DNA of 64,000 nucleotides. Source: Streptomyces sp. SDr-06. Lineage in GTDB: Bacteria; Actinomycetota; Actinomycetes; Streptomycetales; Streptomycetaceae. Location of the stretch: positions 124,001 through 188,000 of the forward strand of contig NZ_QOLA01000007.1 of NCBI RefSeq assembly GCF_003324565.1, written 5' to 3'. Below the pieces are notes generated by a model, which had not been told where the DNA came from, ran no database searches, and worked only from the letters and a program-made list of their open reading frames with translations. Position numbers and translations under genes: made by a program. Numbering within the stretch: position 1 is the stretch's first letter; each line of letters opens with the position of its first letter. Positions 8,790 through 17,039 of the stretch are shown in pieces.

Positions 8790-9545
8790 TCATCGTGTGC
8801 TCCCTTCCGTCGGTCCGTTCGCGTCCTCGATCTCGACGGCCTGGTCGAGGAAGCGGGCGAGCAGGACGACCACGGCGCAGGCCACCTCCATGCCGACCGC
8901 CGCGTTGAGCAGCGGCACGGTGCCGCCGGACGCGAGCGTGTTGAACGTGCCGTAAGGAAGGGTGTTGGCGAGGAACGCCGATCCCGTCAGCAGCCCCGCC
9001 ACGCCGAGCACGAGATAGGCCGCCTCGCCGGCCGCGTCCCCCACCTCGTACAGGCCGACCGGCCGGATCCGTTCCAGGGCGTGGTAGTCCGCGCCGATGT
9101 ACAGCAGATGCAGCGAGGTCGCCACGACCACCCCGCCCTGGAAGCCGCCGCCGGGGCTGAGCTGTCCGTGCGCGATGACGTACAGGCCGCACAGCAGGGC
9201 GACGGGCAGCATGATCTGCGCGTAGCGGCGTACGGCCGGGGCGACCTCGGCCGGGGCGGGCGGCACCTCGCGTTCGTCGCGGGTCTGGCGCAGCAGGATC
9301 ACGGTCCCGAGCACTGCCCCGAACAGGATGCTCTCCTCGCCCAGCGTGTCGAAGGCCCGCAGGTCGAAGTTGACGGAGGAGATGACGTTGGCGGTGTGCC
9401 GGGCGAGAGATGCTGCGACGGCTCGGTCGCCGTAGGGGTGGCGCGCGCCACCGAAGTGGGGCAGGCGCAGGTAGCCGGCGACGAGCAGTGCGGCGACGGC
9501 GAGCCCGCCGGTGGCGAGGACCCACAGGCGCATCCGCCGGCTCAT
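8790..9545 (-). CDS. Fused MbhE-like / MnhB-domain Mrp subunit
   Basis: A 251-residue membrane protein. The N-terminal part (residues 1-90) has a leading helix, the NVISSVNFDLRAFDTLGEE motif and a following helix, the MbhE-like portion found at the end of MrpA. The C-terminal part has four helices with ALLCGLYVIAHGQLSPGGGFQGGVV, the MnhB signature (G-H-x-x-P-G-G-G-F-x-G-G). This fusion is usual in actinobacterial complexes that lack a full-length MrpA. It overlaps the MbhD-like gene by four bases. Confidence 0.88.
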   Translation of the reverse strand: MSRRMRLWVLATGGLAVAALLVAGYLRLPHFGGARHPYGDRAVAASLARHTANVISSVNFDLRAFDTLGEESILFGAVLGTVILLRQTRDEREVPPAPAEVAPAVRRYAQIMLPVALLCGLYVIAHGQLSPGGGFQGGVVVATSLHLLYIGADYHALERIRPVGLYEVGDAAGEAAYLVLGVAGLLTGSAFLANTLPYGTFNTLASGGTVPLLNAAVGMEVACAVVVLLARFLDQAVEIEDANGPTEGSTR

Positions 9546-9802
9546 CGTCGACCGCCCTTGCGCTGTCCGCGGCGGCGTACCTTGCGGACGGACAGCAGGA
9601 TGAGCAGTGGGGTCAGTGCCGAGCCGACGGCGAGCTGCGACAGGCCCACGTCGGGTGCCTGGAAGACCGTGAAGAGCACCGCGAGCGCGAACCCGAGCAC
9701 CGCGAGCACCAGGGCCTGGCGGGCCGGGTCGCGCACCGCGACGGCGGCGGTCGCCGCGGCGGCGACGAGCAGCAGCGAGACCAGGGTGAGCGCGTCAGTC
9801 AC
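9542..9802 (-). CDS. MbhD-like (DUF4040) Mrp/Mbh membrane subunit
   Basis: An 86-residue protein with three short helices and the signature TVFQAPDVGLSQLAVGSALTP, matching the MbhD/DUF4040 pattern (FxxFxAPDVALTQxxVG) that otherwise forms part of the MrpA C-terminus. It overlaps the upstream MrpF/G gene by eight bases and the downstream gene by four, so expression is tightly coupled. Confidence 0.85.
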   Translation of the reverse strand: MTDALTLVSLLLVAAAATAAVAVRDPARQALVLAVLGFALAVLFTVFQAPDVGLSQLAVGSALTPLLILLSVRKVRRRGQRKGGRR

Positions 9803-10256
9803 GGTCCGCCGCCCCCGCCCCGGGAAAGCCGCCCGCCAGCGACCGGGAAGCGATCACGTTGCCCGCCACCAGCAGCACTCCGATCAGTACGAGCTTCACC
9901 ATGGCCCGCCCGGGGCCCGTGGCCACGCACATCGCCACCACGATCACGGTCGCCGCCACGGCCACCACCGCCGTCAGCAGGTTGGCGTGCGGGGGATGGT
10001 CATCGAGGTCCTCGGCGAGCAGCCGGGCGTACACCAGCGTGCCCGCCGGGCCGAGGACGGCGATCACCAGCGCGAGGTCCCCGTAGGCGGGCCGGGCATA
10101 GGCCTGGCTGAGCAGCAGCATGACCAGGGACACCACCGAGGTGCCGAAGTTCTGCGCGAGGACGCGGCGCTCCAGTGGGCCGGTCGCCACGCCCCACACC
10201 ACCGGGCCGAACCCGAGGGCGAGCAGGGCGGTCGCGGAGACGAGCCAGCCGTTCAC
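9795..10256 (-). CDS. MrpF-MrpG-like fused membrane subunit
   Basis: A 153-residue protein starting at the GTG that overlaps the MrpE-like gene by four bases. The first half has three helices with the MrpF-like segment GPLERRVLAQNFGTSVVSLVML and AYGDLALVIAVLGPAGTLVYARLL. The second half (LLTAVVAVAATVIVVAMC and MVKLVLIGVLLVAGNVI) resembles an MrpG-type subunit joined in frame. Fusion of F and G into one chain is atypical; the G assignment is weaker than F. Confidence 0.7.
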   Translation of the reverse strand: MNGWLVSATALLALGFGPVVWGVATGPLERRVLAQNFGTSVVSLVMLLLSQAYARPAYGDLALVIAVLGPAGTLVYARLLAEDLDDHPPHANLLTAVVAVAATVIVVAMCVATGPGRAMVKLVLIGVLLVAGNVIASRSLAGGFPGAGAADRD

Positions 10257-10429
10257 CGGCCGCTCATCGCTCGGCGCGCCGCCCACGCGGCGATCGCCGC
10301 CAGCAGCGCGGCCGACCCTCCGACGAGGCACTCCAGGGGGTCGACCGTGCTGATGAGCACGAGCCATCCGCCCGCCAGGAGCACCCACCAGGCGAGGACT
10401 TCGGCGCCGACGGCCGCCGCTCGACCCAT
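10253..10429 (-). CDS. Short MrpE-like membrane subunit, first gene of the antiporter operon
   Basis: A 58-residue protein with two hydrophobic helices (VLAWWVLLAGGWLVLIS and LVGGSAALLAAIAAWAA). MrpE is usually about 160 residues; only a membrane-helical pair is present, so this is a minimal or degenerate E subunit. The ATG at 10429 is preceded by GAGGTGATG with good spacing; a GTG at 10447 is possible. It is the first gene of the leftward operon. Confidence 0.65.
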   Translation of the reverse strand: MGRAAAVGAEVLAWWVLLAGGWLVLISTVDPLECLVGGSAALLAAIAAWAARRAMSGR

Positions 10430-10878
10430 CTGTACATCACCTCGCACCCGACCCGGAATCAGCTGTTCGGCCCGATTTCATGGGCTTCCTCATGAAAGCA
10501 CCGGCGCCCCGCGCGCCCCCGGCGGCGCGCTGTGCCGATGCCTTCGAGCGCGTCCCTGGAAACCGCGCCTGCCGGGCCACCCAGTACCCGGCGGGCCCGC
10601 GGTCAATCACCCGGCCCGGCAGCGGGACACATCCGCCGCCGGGCGCGCGACGCTCGCCGCATCAGCCGGATGGCGGGCGTCAGGAGCCGCATACAAGGCC
10701 TGCGGCGGGATACCTGGCTAGGGTCGGAGCTGGAAGAGGCCCGCTCCGGCTGCCGCCGTTCTGCCGCGCCGAGCGGACCGGCGCCCGGAGATCCCGTCCG
10801 GCCTCGAAGAGAGGTACTGGCAGATGCACCCGTCGCTCGCCTGTCCCTCACCCGCGCCGGACGGACGGGAGGGCCGCG
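10430..10878. other. Divergent intergenic region, no gene seen
   Basis: About 450 bases between the leftward antiporter operon and the rightward AI-2E-type permease gene. Open frames here lack coding character and ribosome binding sites. It contains the inverted repeat listed at 10476-10497 and presumably promoters for both directions. I see nothing else. Confidence 0.5.
10476..10497. promoter_or_regulatory. Inverted repeat, candidate operator upstream of the antiporter operon
   Basis: TTTCATG (10476-10482) and CATGAAA (10491-10497) form a perfect 7-base inverted repeat around GGCTTCCT. It lies about 47 bases upstream of the MrpE-like start. It is AT-rich compared with its surroundings, which fits a repressor site. 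No regulator gene is adjacent, so the binding protein is unknown. Confidence 0.35.
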
Positions 10879-12006
10879 ATGGCGACCGCCGGTCCTGAGG
10901 GCCTCGGCCGCGACCCCGCCCGGAAGCCCTCCGTGGGACCGGCGTCCGCCGGAAGACGCGGGCGCAGAACGAGGATCGTGGTGGGCGGCCGGTCCTGGGT
11001 CGCCATCGGTTTCTCCCTCGGCCTGGGCGCGACGCTGGCGTGGCTGACCGTGCAGACGGTCCTCGAGGTCGGCAGCCTGCTCACGCTGCTGCTCCTGTCC
11101 GTCTTCGTCGCGCTCGCCCTGGAGCCCGTGGTCGCCTGGCTCACCCGGCACCGGATGCGGCGCGGCTGGGCGGTGCTGGTGGTCCTGATCGTCCTGCTCG
11201 CGTTCTTCGCGGGCTTTTTGGCGCTGGTCGTGCCCCCGGTCACGGACGAGGTCAACGCGCTGGTCAAGGCGGTGCCCGGCTGGCTGAAGCAACTCCACGA
11301 CCACAACTCGACCCTCGGCAAGTTCGAGGACCGCTACCACGTCCTCGCCAAGGCCAAGGAGCAGTTCTCCTCGGGTGGCGCGGCGGGCCTCGCGGGGGGT
11401 CTGCTGGGCGCGGGCCGGGTGGTGGTCGGGGCGGTGACCTCGGCGGTCGTCGTCATCGTGGTGACGGTGTACGTGATGGCGTTCCTGCCCTCCCTGAAGC
11501 GGTTCTTCCTACGCTTCGTCGCCGCGAGCAAACGCCCGCGCGCCCGGGACGTCACGGAGGAGATCCTGAACCGGGTGGGGCGCTACATGCTCGGCAACGT
11601 GCTCACCTCGGTGATCGCGGGTCTCGCCACGTTCATCTGGTGTGTGGTCACCGATGTCCCCTACCCCGCGGCGCTCGGCGTCTTCATCGCGCTCATGGAC
11701 CTGATCCCGATCGTCGGCACCACGATCGGCGGTCTCGTCGTCAGCCTCGTGGCGCTGTCGATGTCGCTGCCCGTGGCCCTGGCGACAGCGGGGTTCTACG
11801 TCGCCTTCCGCGTGGCCGAGGACTATCTGATCGTGCCGCGGGTGATGCGGTTCGCCGTCGACGTCCATCCCCTGGTCACCGTCGTGGGCGTGCTCCTGGG
11901 CGGAGCCCTGCTCGGCATCGTCGGAGCCCTGGTCGCCATTCCGGTGGCCGTGGCCATCGGCCTGATCCTGGACGAGCACGTCTTCTCCCGGACCGACGCG
12001 TCCTGA
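10879..12006 (+). CDS. AI-2E family transporter (PerM-like permease)
   Basis: A protein of 375 residues. The start ATG has GGGAGGG five bases upstream; the longer open frame is rejected. It has an arginine-rich cytoplasmic N-terminus, then paired helices (WVAIGFSLGLGATLAWL; LLTLLLLSVFVALALEPVVAWL), a soluble segment, and the C-terminal group with YMLGNVLTSVIAGLATF, ALMDLIPIVGTTIGG and VDVHPLVTVVGVLLGGALLGIVGALVAIPVAVA, typical of the PerM/AI-2E exporter family. Members include exporters and Na+(Li+)/H+ antiporters; substrate is unknown. Its position divergent from an Mrp-like operon may hint at ion homeostasis, but that is inference. Confidence 0.9.
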   Translation: MATAGPEGLGRDPARKPSVGPASAGRRGRRTRIVVGGRSWVAIGFSLGLGATLAWLTVQTVLEVGSLLTLLLLSVFVALALEPVVAWLTRHRMRRGWAVLVVLIVLLAFFAGFLALVVPPVTDEVNALVKAVPGWLKQLHDHNSTLGKFEDRYHVLAKAKEQFSSGGAAGLAGGLLGAGRVVVGAVTSAVVVIVVTVYVMAFLPSLKRFFLRFVAASKRPRARDVTEEILNRVGRYMLGNVLTSVIAGLATFIWCVVTDVPYPAALGVFIALMDLIPIVGTTIGGLVVSLVALSMSLPVALATAGFYVAFRVAEDYLIVPRVMRFAVDVHPLVTVVGVLLGGALLGIVGALVAIPVAVAIGLILDEHVFSRTDAS

Positions 12007-12027
12007 GCCGCCCCGGCGGCCGGGACG

Positions 12028-12384
12028 TCAGATCCGCTGGTCGCTGTAGCCGCACACCCAGGACAGGGCGTCGTGCACACCGCGCGTGAAGCCACGCACG
12101 CTCGCCGGGGTGGTGACGTCGTCGAGCTGGACGACGGCCGCGTCCACCTCGGCGGTCAGCAGCCGCAGATCCGGCTGGTGCCGGGGTGCCGTGCCCGTGA
12201 CCGGAGCCTGGGCGGCGCGGCCCATGGCCCAGCGGTAGGCGGCGGCCACGCCGAGGGCGTACTGCGCGGGCGCGTCGGACCGGGCGGTCAGGTACTTCAG
12301 CGCCAGGTCGACGTCGGTGCGGGGCCGGACGCCGACCAAGGGCGCTCCGCCCTCGCGCGTGGCCCGGTCCTGGGATGCGGTCAC
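12028..12384 (-). CDS. Hypothetical protein
   Basis: A protein of 118 residues. I chose the GTG at 12384 because GAGGTGA lies five bases upstream; a GTG at 12393 is also possible. The sequence is soluble, with a basic N-terminal part, a helical centre (DVDLALKYLTARSDAPAQYALGVAAAYRWAMG) and a Trp-containing C-terminus. No motif is recognised. It resembles small actinobacterial proteins of unknown function. It converges with the AI-2E-type gene. Confidence 0.6.
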   Translation of the reverse strand: MTASQDRATREGGAPLVGVRPRTDVDLALKYLTARSDAPAQYALGVAAAYRWAMGRAAQAPVTGTAPRHQPDLRLLTAEVDAAVVQLDDVTTPASVRGFTRGVHDALSWVCGYSDQRI

Positions 12385-12502
12385 TTCGCTCACCTCTGCA
12401 TGCCGTGGATCGTCGCTTCAGGGGGTCTGCCAAGACGGGTACCCAGCGTGCGGCGTTATTGGCATGCCATTCCGGCGCCGTCCCACCGGACGGCGCCGGA
12501 AC

Positions 12503-14002
12503 TCAGCGCGGACGCGGGCCGAAGCGCATGACGCACGGGTCCGGGCCGCCGCCGTAGGGGTGCCAGGCGGCCAGGCCCTCGCCGTTGGGGGAGCCGGTGG
12601 CGGTGAACGCGGCGAGCGCTCCGCCGAAGGCGCGGCCCAGTGCCCGGTCCTCGTCGTCGACGGCGCCCAGCATCGGGGCGTCGGGGTAGGCGTCGAAGGT
12701 GTTGAAGAGGAAGGGGAGTTCGGCGCAGTGCGGGCAGCCGAGGCCGAGGTCGTCGGGGTCGGGGCGGCGGGTGAAGCGATAGACGTACGCCGGGGTGCCG
12801 TGGGCCGCCCGATGCGCGGCGAGCTTGGTCGTCCCGTCGCCGAAGAACAGATCACCGACCCGCTCGACGAAGGCCTGGCCGGGGGAGACATCGCGGTCAA
12901 GGGGCTCGACGCGCGCGGGGGCACCGGTGGTGAGGCGGCTCAGCGCGTCCCGCGCCTCGTCGAAGGTGAACGCCCTCATGCGCGGATCCAGTGCCAGGAA
13001 CGCCGTCATCTCGGTGTCGACGGTTCCGATCAGTACGTCCTTGCCGTCCAGCATGCCGTCGGCCAGCGCCCGCTGCCAGGTGCCGGGCTGGCCGGGGCCG
13101 CCGAGCACCGGCCGCATCACCGGCGTCACATCCCCGGGGCTCCGGGTGAGGCCCGCCATCAACTGACCGAAACCCTCCAGGAGTTGCTCGACCGGAAGGG
13201 CGCGCAGCGCCTTGCCCACATCGGCGGCGCCCGCCAGGCCGAGAAGGCGCACATAGGCGGCGGCCGTCGCCGCGGCGTCGTCCGACTCCTGCGGCGCGAG
13301 GCCCAGGGGAGCGCTCTGGAGGATCACCCGTCGTACGAGTGCGGCGGTGTCCGGGTCGGTGGCGAGCGCGAGGGCGGAGTGGGCGCCCGCCGACTGGCCG
13401 CCGACGGTGACGAGCCCGGGGTCGCCGCCGAACGCGGAGATGTTCTCCCGCACCCACCGAAGCGCGGCCCCCTGGTCCTGGGCGCCCAGGTTGACCGCAC
13501 CCACGGCGGGAAGGTGGAGGTAACCCAGCGGCCCGACACGGTAGTTGATGGTCACCACCGTCAGGTCACCGAGCGCCGCGAGCCGGGCGCCGTCGTACCA
13601 GTCCCAGCCGCCGGAGCCGCTGGAGAACCCGCCGCCGTGGATCCAGACCAGCACCGGCCGGGGTGTCGACCCGGCGCCGAGAGCGTCGGCCGGGGTCCAG
13701 ACGTTGAGGTTCAGGCACCCTTCCTCGTCCCAGTCCGGAACCCGGTGCCCCATGACCGCGTTGAGGCGCGAGGCGTTCTGTGGGACCGCCGGCCCCGAAT
13801 GGGCGGCATCCCGTACGTCGTGCCACACCGGATGCTCCCGGGGCGCCGCGAAGCGCAGCTCTCCCACCGGGGACGCCGCGTAGGGAATCCCCCGGAAGGC
13901 CGCCACCGCGCCTCCGGGGCCGAAACCCGCCGGGGCGGGTGTGACGACGCCCCGCACCCGTCCCCGTCCGGTGGCGACCACCGGCCCTTCCCGCTCTGTC
14001 AT
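12503..14002 (-). CDS. Type B carboxylesterase/lipase
   Basis: A 499-residue alpha/beta hydrolase starting at the ATG with GGAGAGGCGG upstream. Motifs in order are FRGIPYAASPVGELRF near residue 30, the disulfide/anchor segment EEGCLNLNVWTP, the oxyanion-hole motif IHGGGFSSGS, and the nucleophile elbow VGGQSAGAHSA with the catalytic Ser. Late in the sequence, PHCAELPFLF corresponds to the H-x-x-ELPYVF motif that carries the catalytic His. No signal peptide is seen, so it is probably cytoplasmic. It hydrolyses carboxylic esters; the substrate is unknown. It is divergent from the M20 peptidase gene. Confidence 0.92.
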   Translation of the reverse strand: MTEREGPVVATGRGRVRGVVTPAPAGFGPGGAVAAFRGIPYAASPVGELRFAAPREHPVWHDVRDAAHSGPAVPQNASRLNAVMGHRVPDWDEEGCLNLNVWTPADALGAGSTPRPVLVWIHGGGFSSGSGGWDWYDGARLAALGDLTVVTINYRVGPLGYLHLPAVGAVNLGAQDQGAALRWVRENISAFGGDPGLVTVGGQSAGAHSALALATDPDTAALVRRVILQSAPLGLAPQESDDAAATAAAYVRLLGLAGAADVGKALRALPVEQLLEGFGQLMAGLTRSPGDVTPVMRPVLGGPGQPGTWQRALADGMLDGKDVLIGTVDTEMTAFLALDPRMRAFTFDEARDALSRLTTGAPARVEPLDRDVSPGQAFVERVGDLFFGDGTTKLAAHRAAHGTPAYVYRFTRRPDPDDLGLGCPHCAELPFLFNTFDAYPDAPMLGAVDDEDRALGRAFGGALAAFTATGSPNGEGLAAWHPYGGGPDPCVMRFGPRPR

Positions 14003-14162
14003 CGCTTCCGCCTCTCCGTTGCGCGTGCCGACCGCCAACCCTGGTGTACGACACGGCGGTTGTCAGCAGGGCGGACCGGACCGGGCCGCACCCGGCTGCG
14101 CGCGGCGCGGACAGGCGCGCCCTGCCCGGAGGGGGCCGACCGGGCCCCACTACCCTGACGGC

Positions 14163-15254
14163 ATGACGACGCACCCGGTGAGTGTTGACGCGATGATCGA
14201 GGACCTGAGGACGCTCGTCGAGGTCGAGTCCCCCTCGCGCGACCTCGACGCCCTGGCGGCCTCGGCCAAAGCGGTCGCGGGTGTCATCGAGAACCGCCTC
14301 GGCGGCCATGCCGTCCTCGTGGAGAGCGAGGCCGGTCCGCACGTCCACTGGTCCGGCGGGGGCGACCCCAAGGTGCTGATCCTCGGCCACCACGACACGG
14401 TGTTCCCGCTGGGCACCCTGGAGCGCCGCCCGTTCAAGGTCGAGGACGGACACGCGACCGGCCCCGGGGTCTTCGACATGCTGGGAGGCCTGGTGCAGGC
14501 CGTCCACGGCCTGGCGGCGCTCGAGGACCGCTCGGGCGTGGAGATCCTGGTGACGGCCGACGAAGAGGTGGGCTCGCGTTCCTCCCGCGCCCTCATCGAG
14601 GAACGGGCCCTGGCCTGCGGTGCGGTGCTCGTCTTCGAGGGGGCCGCCGACGGAGGCGGTCTGAAGACCGGCCGCAAGGGCTGCGGCACCTTCCAGGTCT
14701 CCATCGCGGGCCGCGCCTCGCACGCCGGCCTCGAACCCGCGGCCGGGGTCAACGCCCTGATCGAGGCGGCTCATCAGGTCCTGGACATCGCGGCACTGGC
14801 CCGTCCCGAGATCGGCACCACGGTCACCCCGTCCGTCGCGGCCGCGGGCACCCTCGACAACGTCGTCCCCGCGGCGGCGACCGTCGTCGTCGACGTCCGG
14901 GTCGAGAGCGCCGAGGAGAAGGAGCGGATCGAAGCGGCCTTCGCCGCGCTCGCCCCCCATCTCGACGAGGCGCGGGTCACGGTGGAGGGGTCCATCGGCC
15001 GACCCCCCATGCCCGAGTCGGCGTCGGTCGAGCTCTTCGCGGTGGCGCGGCGGCTGATGCCCGGCATCGAGGGCAAGGCGGTGGGCGGCGGGAGCGACGG
15101 CAACTTCACGGCCGCGCTGGGGGTGGCGACCCTCGACGGCCTCGGAGCGGTCGGTGGCGGCGCGCACGCCGACCACGAGTATCTGGTGGTCGACGCCATG
15201 CCCGAACGGGCCGATCTGGTGGCCGGATTGGTGAGGTTCATCCAGAGCAGGTAG
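14163..15254 (+). CDS. M20 family metallopeptidase (glutamate carboxypeptidase-like)
   Basis: A 363-residue zinc peptidase. Visible ligand motifs are LGHHDTVFPLG (His and the following Asp), the G-x-x-D in TGPGVFDMLGG (bridging Asp), ADEEVGS (catalytic Glu-Glu), and a C-terminal GGGSDGNFT plus GGGAHADHEY (final His ligand). The insertion after about residue 180 (FQVSIAGRASHAGLEPAAGVNAL) is the dimerisation lobe of M20 enzymes. No signal peptide is present. Substrate is likely an N-acyl amino acid or a small gamma-glutamyl peptide. It converges with the STAS gene, 10 bases away. Confidence 0.92.
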   Translation: MTTHPVSVDAMIEDLRTLVEVESPSRDLDALAASAKAVAGVIENRLGGHAVLVESEAGPHVHWSGGGDPKVLILGHHDTVFPLGTLERRPFKVEDGHATGPGVFDMLGGLVQAVHGLAALEDRSGVEILVTADEEVGSRSSRALIEERALACGAVLVFEGAADGGGLKTGRKGCGTFQVSIAGRASHAGLEPAAGVNALIEAAHQVLDIAALARPEIGTTVTPSVAAAGTLDNVVPAAATVVVDVRVESAEEKERIEAAFAALAPHLDEARVTVEGSIGRPPMPESASVELFAVARRLMPGIEGKAVGGGSDGNFTAALGVATLDGLGAVGGGAHADHEYLVVDAMPERADLVAGLVRFIQSR

Positions 15255-15264
15255 CCCGGCGGCG

Positions 15265-15780
15265 TTACGTGACGGCCCGTCTGCCTCCCTCGGGGGCGGC
15301 GCCTTCGGCCAAGGCGCGGGGAAGCGCGTCGAGCAGGGTGAAGGAGCCGTCGAGGCGGACGAGCGTCAGTATCCGGGACACGCGGGGCGTGCCGCGTATC
15401 AGGCGCAGGACCCCGCCCCTCCAGGCCACGTGTTCGCGTACGGCCAGGAGCAGGCGGATGCCTCCCGCGTCGAGGAAGGTCACTGCCCGCAGATCCAGGA
15501 CCACATCGGCGGCGCCTCGGCAGACCAACGCGTGGATGCGCGGCCCGAGTTCGCGATGGGCGAGCATGTCCAGCTCACCGTGCAGTTCGATGATGATGGT
15601 GCCGCCCACGGTGCGAGTCCGCAGCCAGAAGGCGAGTTCGTCAGCGCTCACGTCGCGCCTGCCTGTCTCTTGTGTTCCCGGTGCCCGAATGACGCACCGA
15701 TGCCCGGCGTTTATCACTCTCTGTGACCTCTCGATGAGGTCGAAGCGAGGCCGTATGGCAAAGCCCCTGGTAGTGCTCAT
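15265..15780 (-). CDS. STAS-domain protein, anti-sigma-factor-antagonist type, lacking the usual phospho-serine
   Basis: A 171-residue protein if the ATG at 15780 is used; a GTG at 15651 would give just the STAS domain. The core TIIIELHGELDMLAHRELGPRI, VVLDLRAVTFLDAGGIRLLL and VLRLIRGTPRVSRILTLVRLD is the SpoIIAA/RsbV fold. In family members the loop is usually D-S-S-G or D-A-S-G with the phosphorylated Ser; here it is Asp-Ala-Gly-Gly. It may therefore not be regulated by phosphorylation. It has a partly basic N-terminal extension of unknown role. Confidence 0.85.
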   Translation of the reverse strand: MSTTRGFAIRPRFDLIERSQRVINAGHRCVIRAPGTQETGRRDVSADELAFWLRTRTVGGTIIIELHGELDMLAHRELGPRIHALVCRGAADVVLDLRAVTFLDAGGIRLLLAVREHVAWRGGVLRLIRGTPRVSRILTLVRLDGSFTLLDALPRALAEGAAPEGGRRAVT

Positions 15781-16002
15781 GCCCCGATGATCTGAGAATC
15801 TCACACGTGTGACGTTCTGTAATGGTGCGAGTTTCGGACAAGATTGCCCGCGGGGTGTCCGGCTGTGCGGGAGCGCCGCGCGGCGGGTCACAGCCGTACC
15901 TCGTGGCTCAACCGGGAGGGCCGGCTCGCTGACGGGAGCAGCCGGGGCCGGGAGGGGACTGGGTGGGGCGGGCGGCGCGCCGGGCCGCGCGCTGAACGCC
16001 GA

Positions 16003-16030
16003 CGCCCCACGCGGTGATCCGCGTGGGGCG
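16003..16030. terminator. Strong hairpin terminator after the glutamic peptidase gene
   Basis: CGCCCCACGCGG (16003-16014) and CCGCGTGGGGCG (16019-16030) form a perfect 12-base stem with a TGAT loop, 20 bases beyond the stop of the leftward peptidase gene. No U-tract follows, as is normal in Streptomyces. Confidence 0.8.
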
Positions 16031-16049
16031 GGCTTGCCGGGGGGTGGCG

Positions 16050-16820
16050 TCAGTAGCGAACGGTGCTCGGGCGGCTCGCGGGGTGCGAGCGGTGCGGTGA
16101 GCTGCCGCCGGGACTCATGGAGAAGGCGCCGTTCTGGAGCGGGCCCGGGCTGTAGCCGCCGCTGGTCAGCGGCTGCGGGTTGAAGGCGTCGAAGACCTGG
16201 CCGTCGATGGTGATGCCGGAGAAGTCGAGGCGGTCGAAGGACGGGTAACTCTGGGTCGGCGATTCGATGATGGCCTCGGCGCTGACGTTCTGGGCGCCGA
16301 GGTACTGGGTGGTGTGCTCGGTCCAGCCGCGGGTGTTGTCCGTGAGAGTGAGGGTGTAGCTGCCGCCGCCGTCGGAGACCACGCTGCCGGTCATGCTGTC
16401 GCCCTCGAAGACGGGGTCGTCCCAGTAGACGGGCTCCGCCGGGTACATCTCGTACCAGGCGGAGAGCCGCGGGCTGCCGCTGGAGCAGTCGGTCTGCACA
16501 CCGGTCTGCTCCACCGTCTGCGAGCCGTACCCGTCGATGCCGACCCAGGGGGCGAACAGGTCGTTGGCGGAGGTGCAGGTGGCGTGCGGTTCCACCCAGG
16601 AGCCGGTGATGCGGCCGAACGATCCCTGGGCGACGTAGCCGCCCCAGACGCTGTCCTTGATCTGTGCGCCGTGCGAGGTGTTCGGGCCGAAGGCGGAGGC
16701 GGTGGACGTACCGGCGCCGAGCGGCGTGACGACGGCCGCGGCGAGCAGCAGACAGGCGGCGGCCGATCTGGTCCGGTTGGTTCCGCGGAACTGCCGCGGG
16801 AGGCGTGGGCGGGTACCCAT
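16050..16820 (-). CDS. Secreted G1-family (eqolisin) glutamic endopeptidase
   Basis: A 256-residue protein with GAGGAGACC before the ATG. It has an N-terminal signal peptide (basic start, then AAACLLLAAAVV, cleavage near TASA). The mature part has WGGYVAQG, WVGIDGYGSQTVEQTG with the catalytic Gln of eqolisins, AWYEMYPAEPVYW, and SAEAIIESPTQ with the presumed catalytic Glu (AEWIxE in the family). The C-terminal 25 residues are Ser/Pro/His-rich. It is probably an acid-tolerant extracellular protease. The family is best known in fungi but is widespread in Streptomyces. Confidence 0.88.
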   Translation of the reverse strand: MGTRPRLPRQFRGTNRTRSAAACLLLAAAVVTPLGAGTSTASAFGPNTSHGAQIKDSVWGGYVAQGSFGRITGSWVEPHATCTSANDLFAPWVGIDGYGSQTVEQTGVQTDCSSGSPRLSAWYEMYPAEPVYWDDPVFEGDSMTGSVVSDGGGSYTLTLTDNTRGWTEHTTQYLGAQNVSAEAIIESPTQSYPSFDRLDFSGITIDGQVFDAFNPQPLTSGGYSPGPLQNGAFSMSPGGSSPHRSHPASRPSTVRY

Positions 16821-17039
16821 GGGCCGGTCTCCTCGGGATGGGGGAGTGGGGGAAGGCGGCGGGTGGGCCGGGCTCATGGTGAGGGCGGGCGGCCCCAACT
16901 CTCCAGGGGAGGACGGGATCCGGAACCTGTCATGGCGGGAACATGACATGATGCTCGGCTGGGGGTGGACAGAGCGGGCCCGCGGACAGTAGGCGCTCGC
17001 GCCGCACGCCCGGGCGCGACCGAGGAAGAGGCGGTCAGG

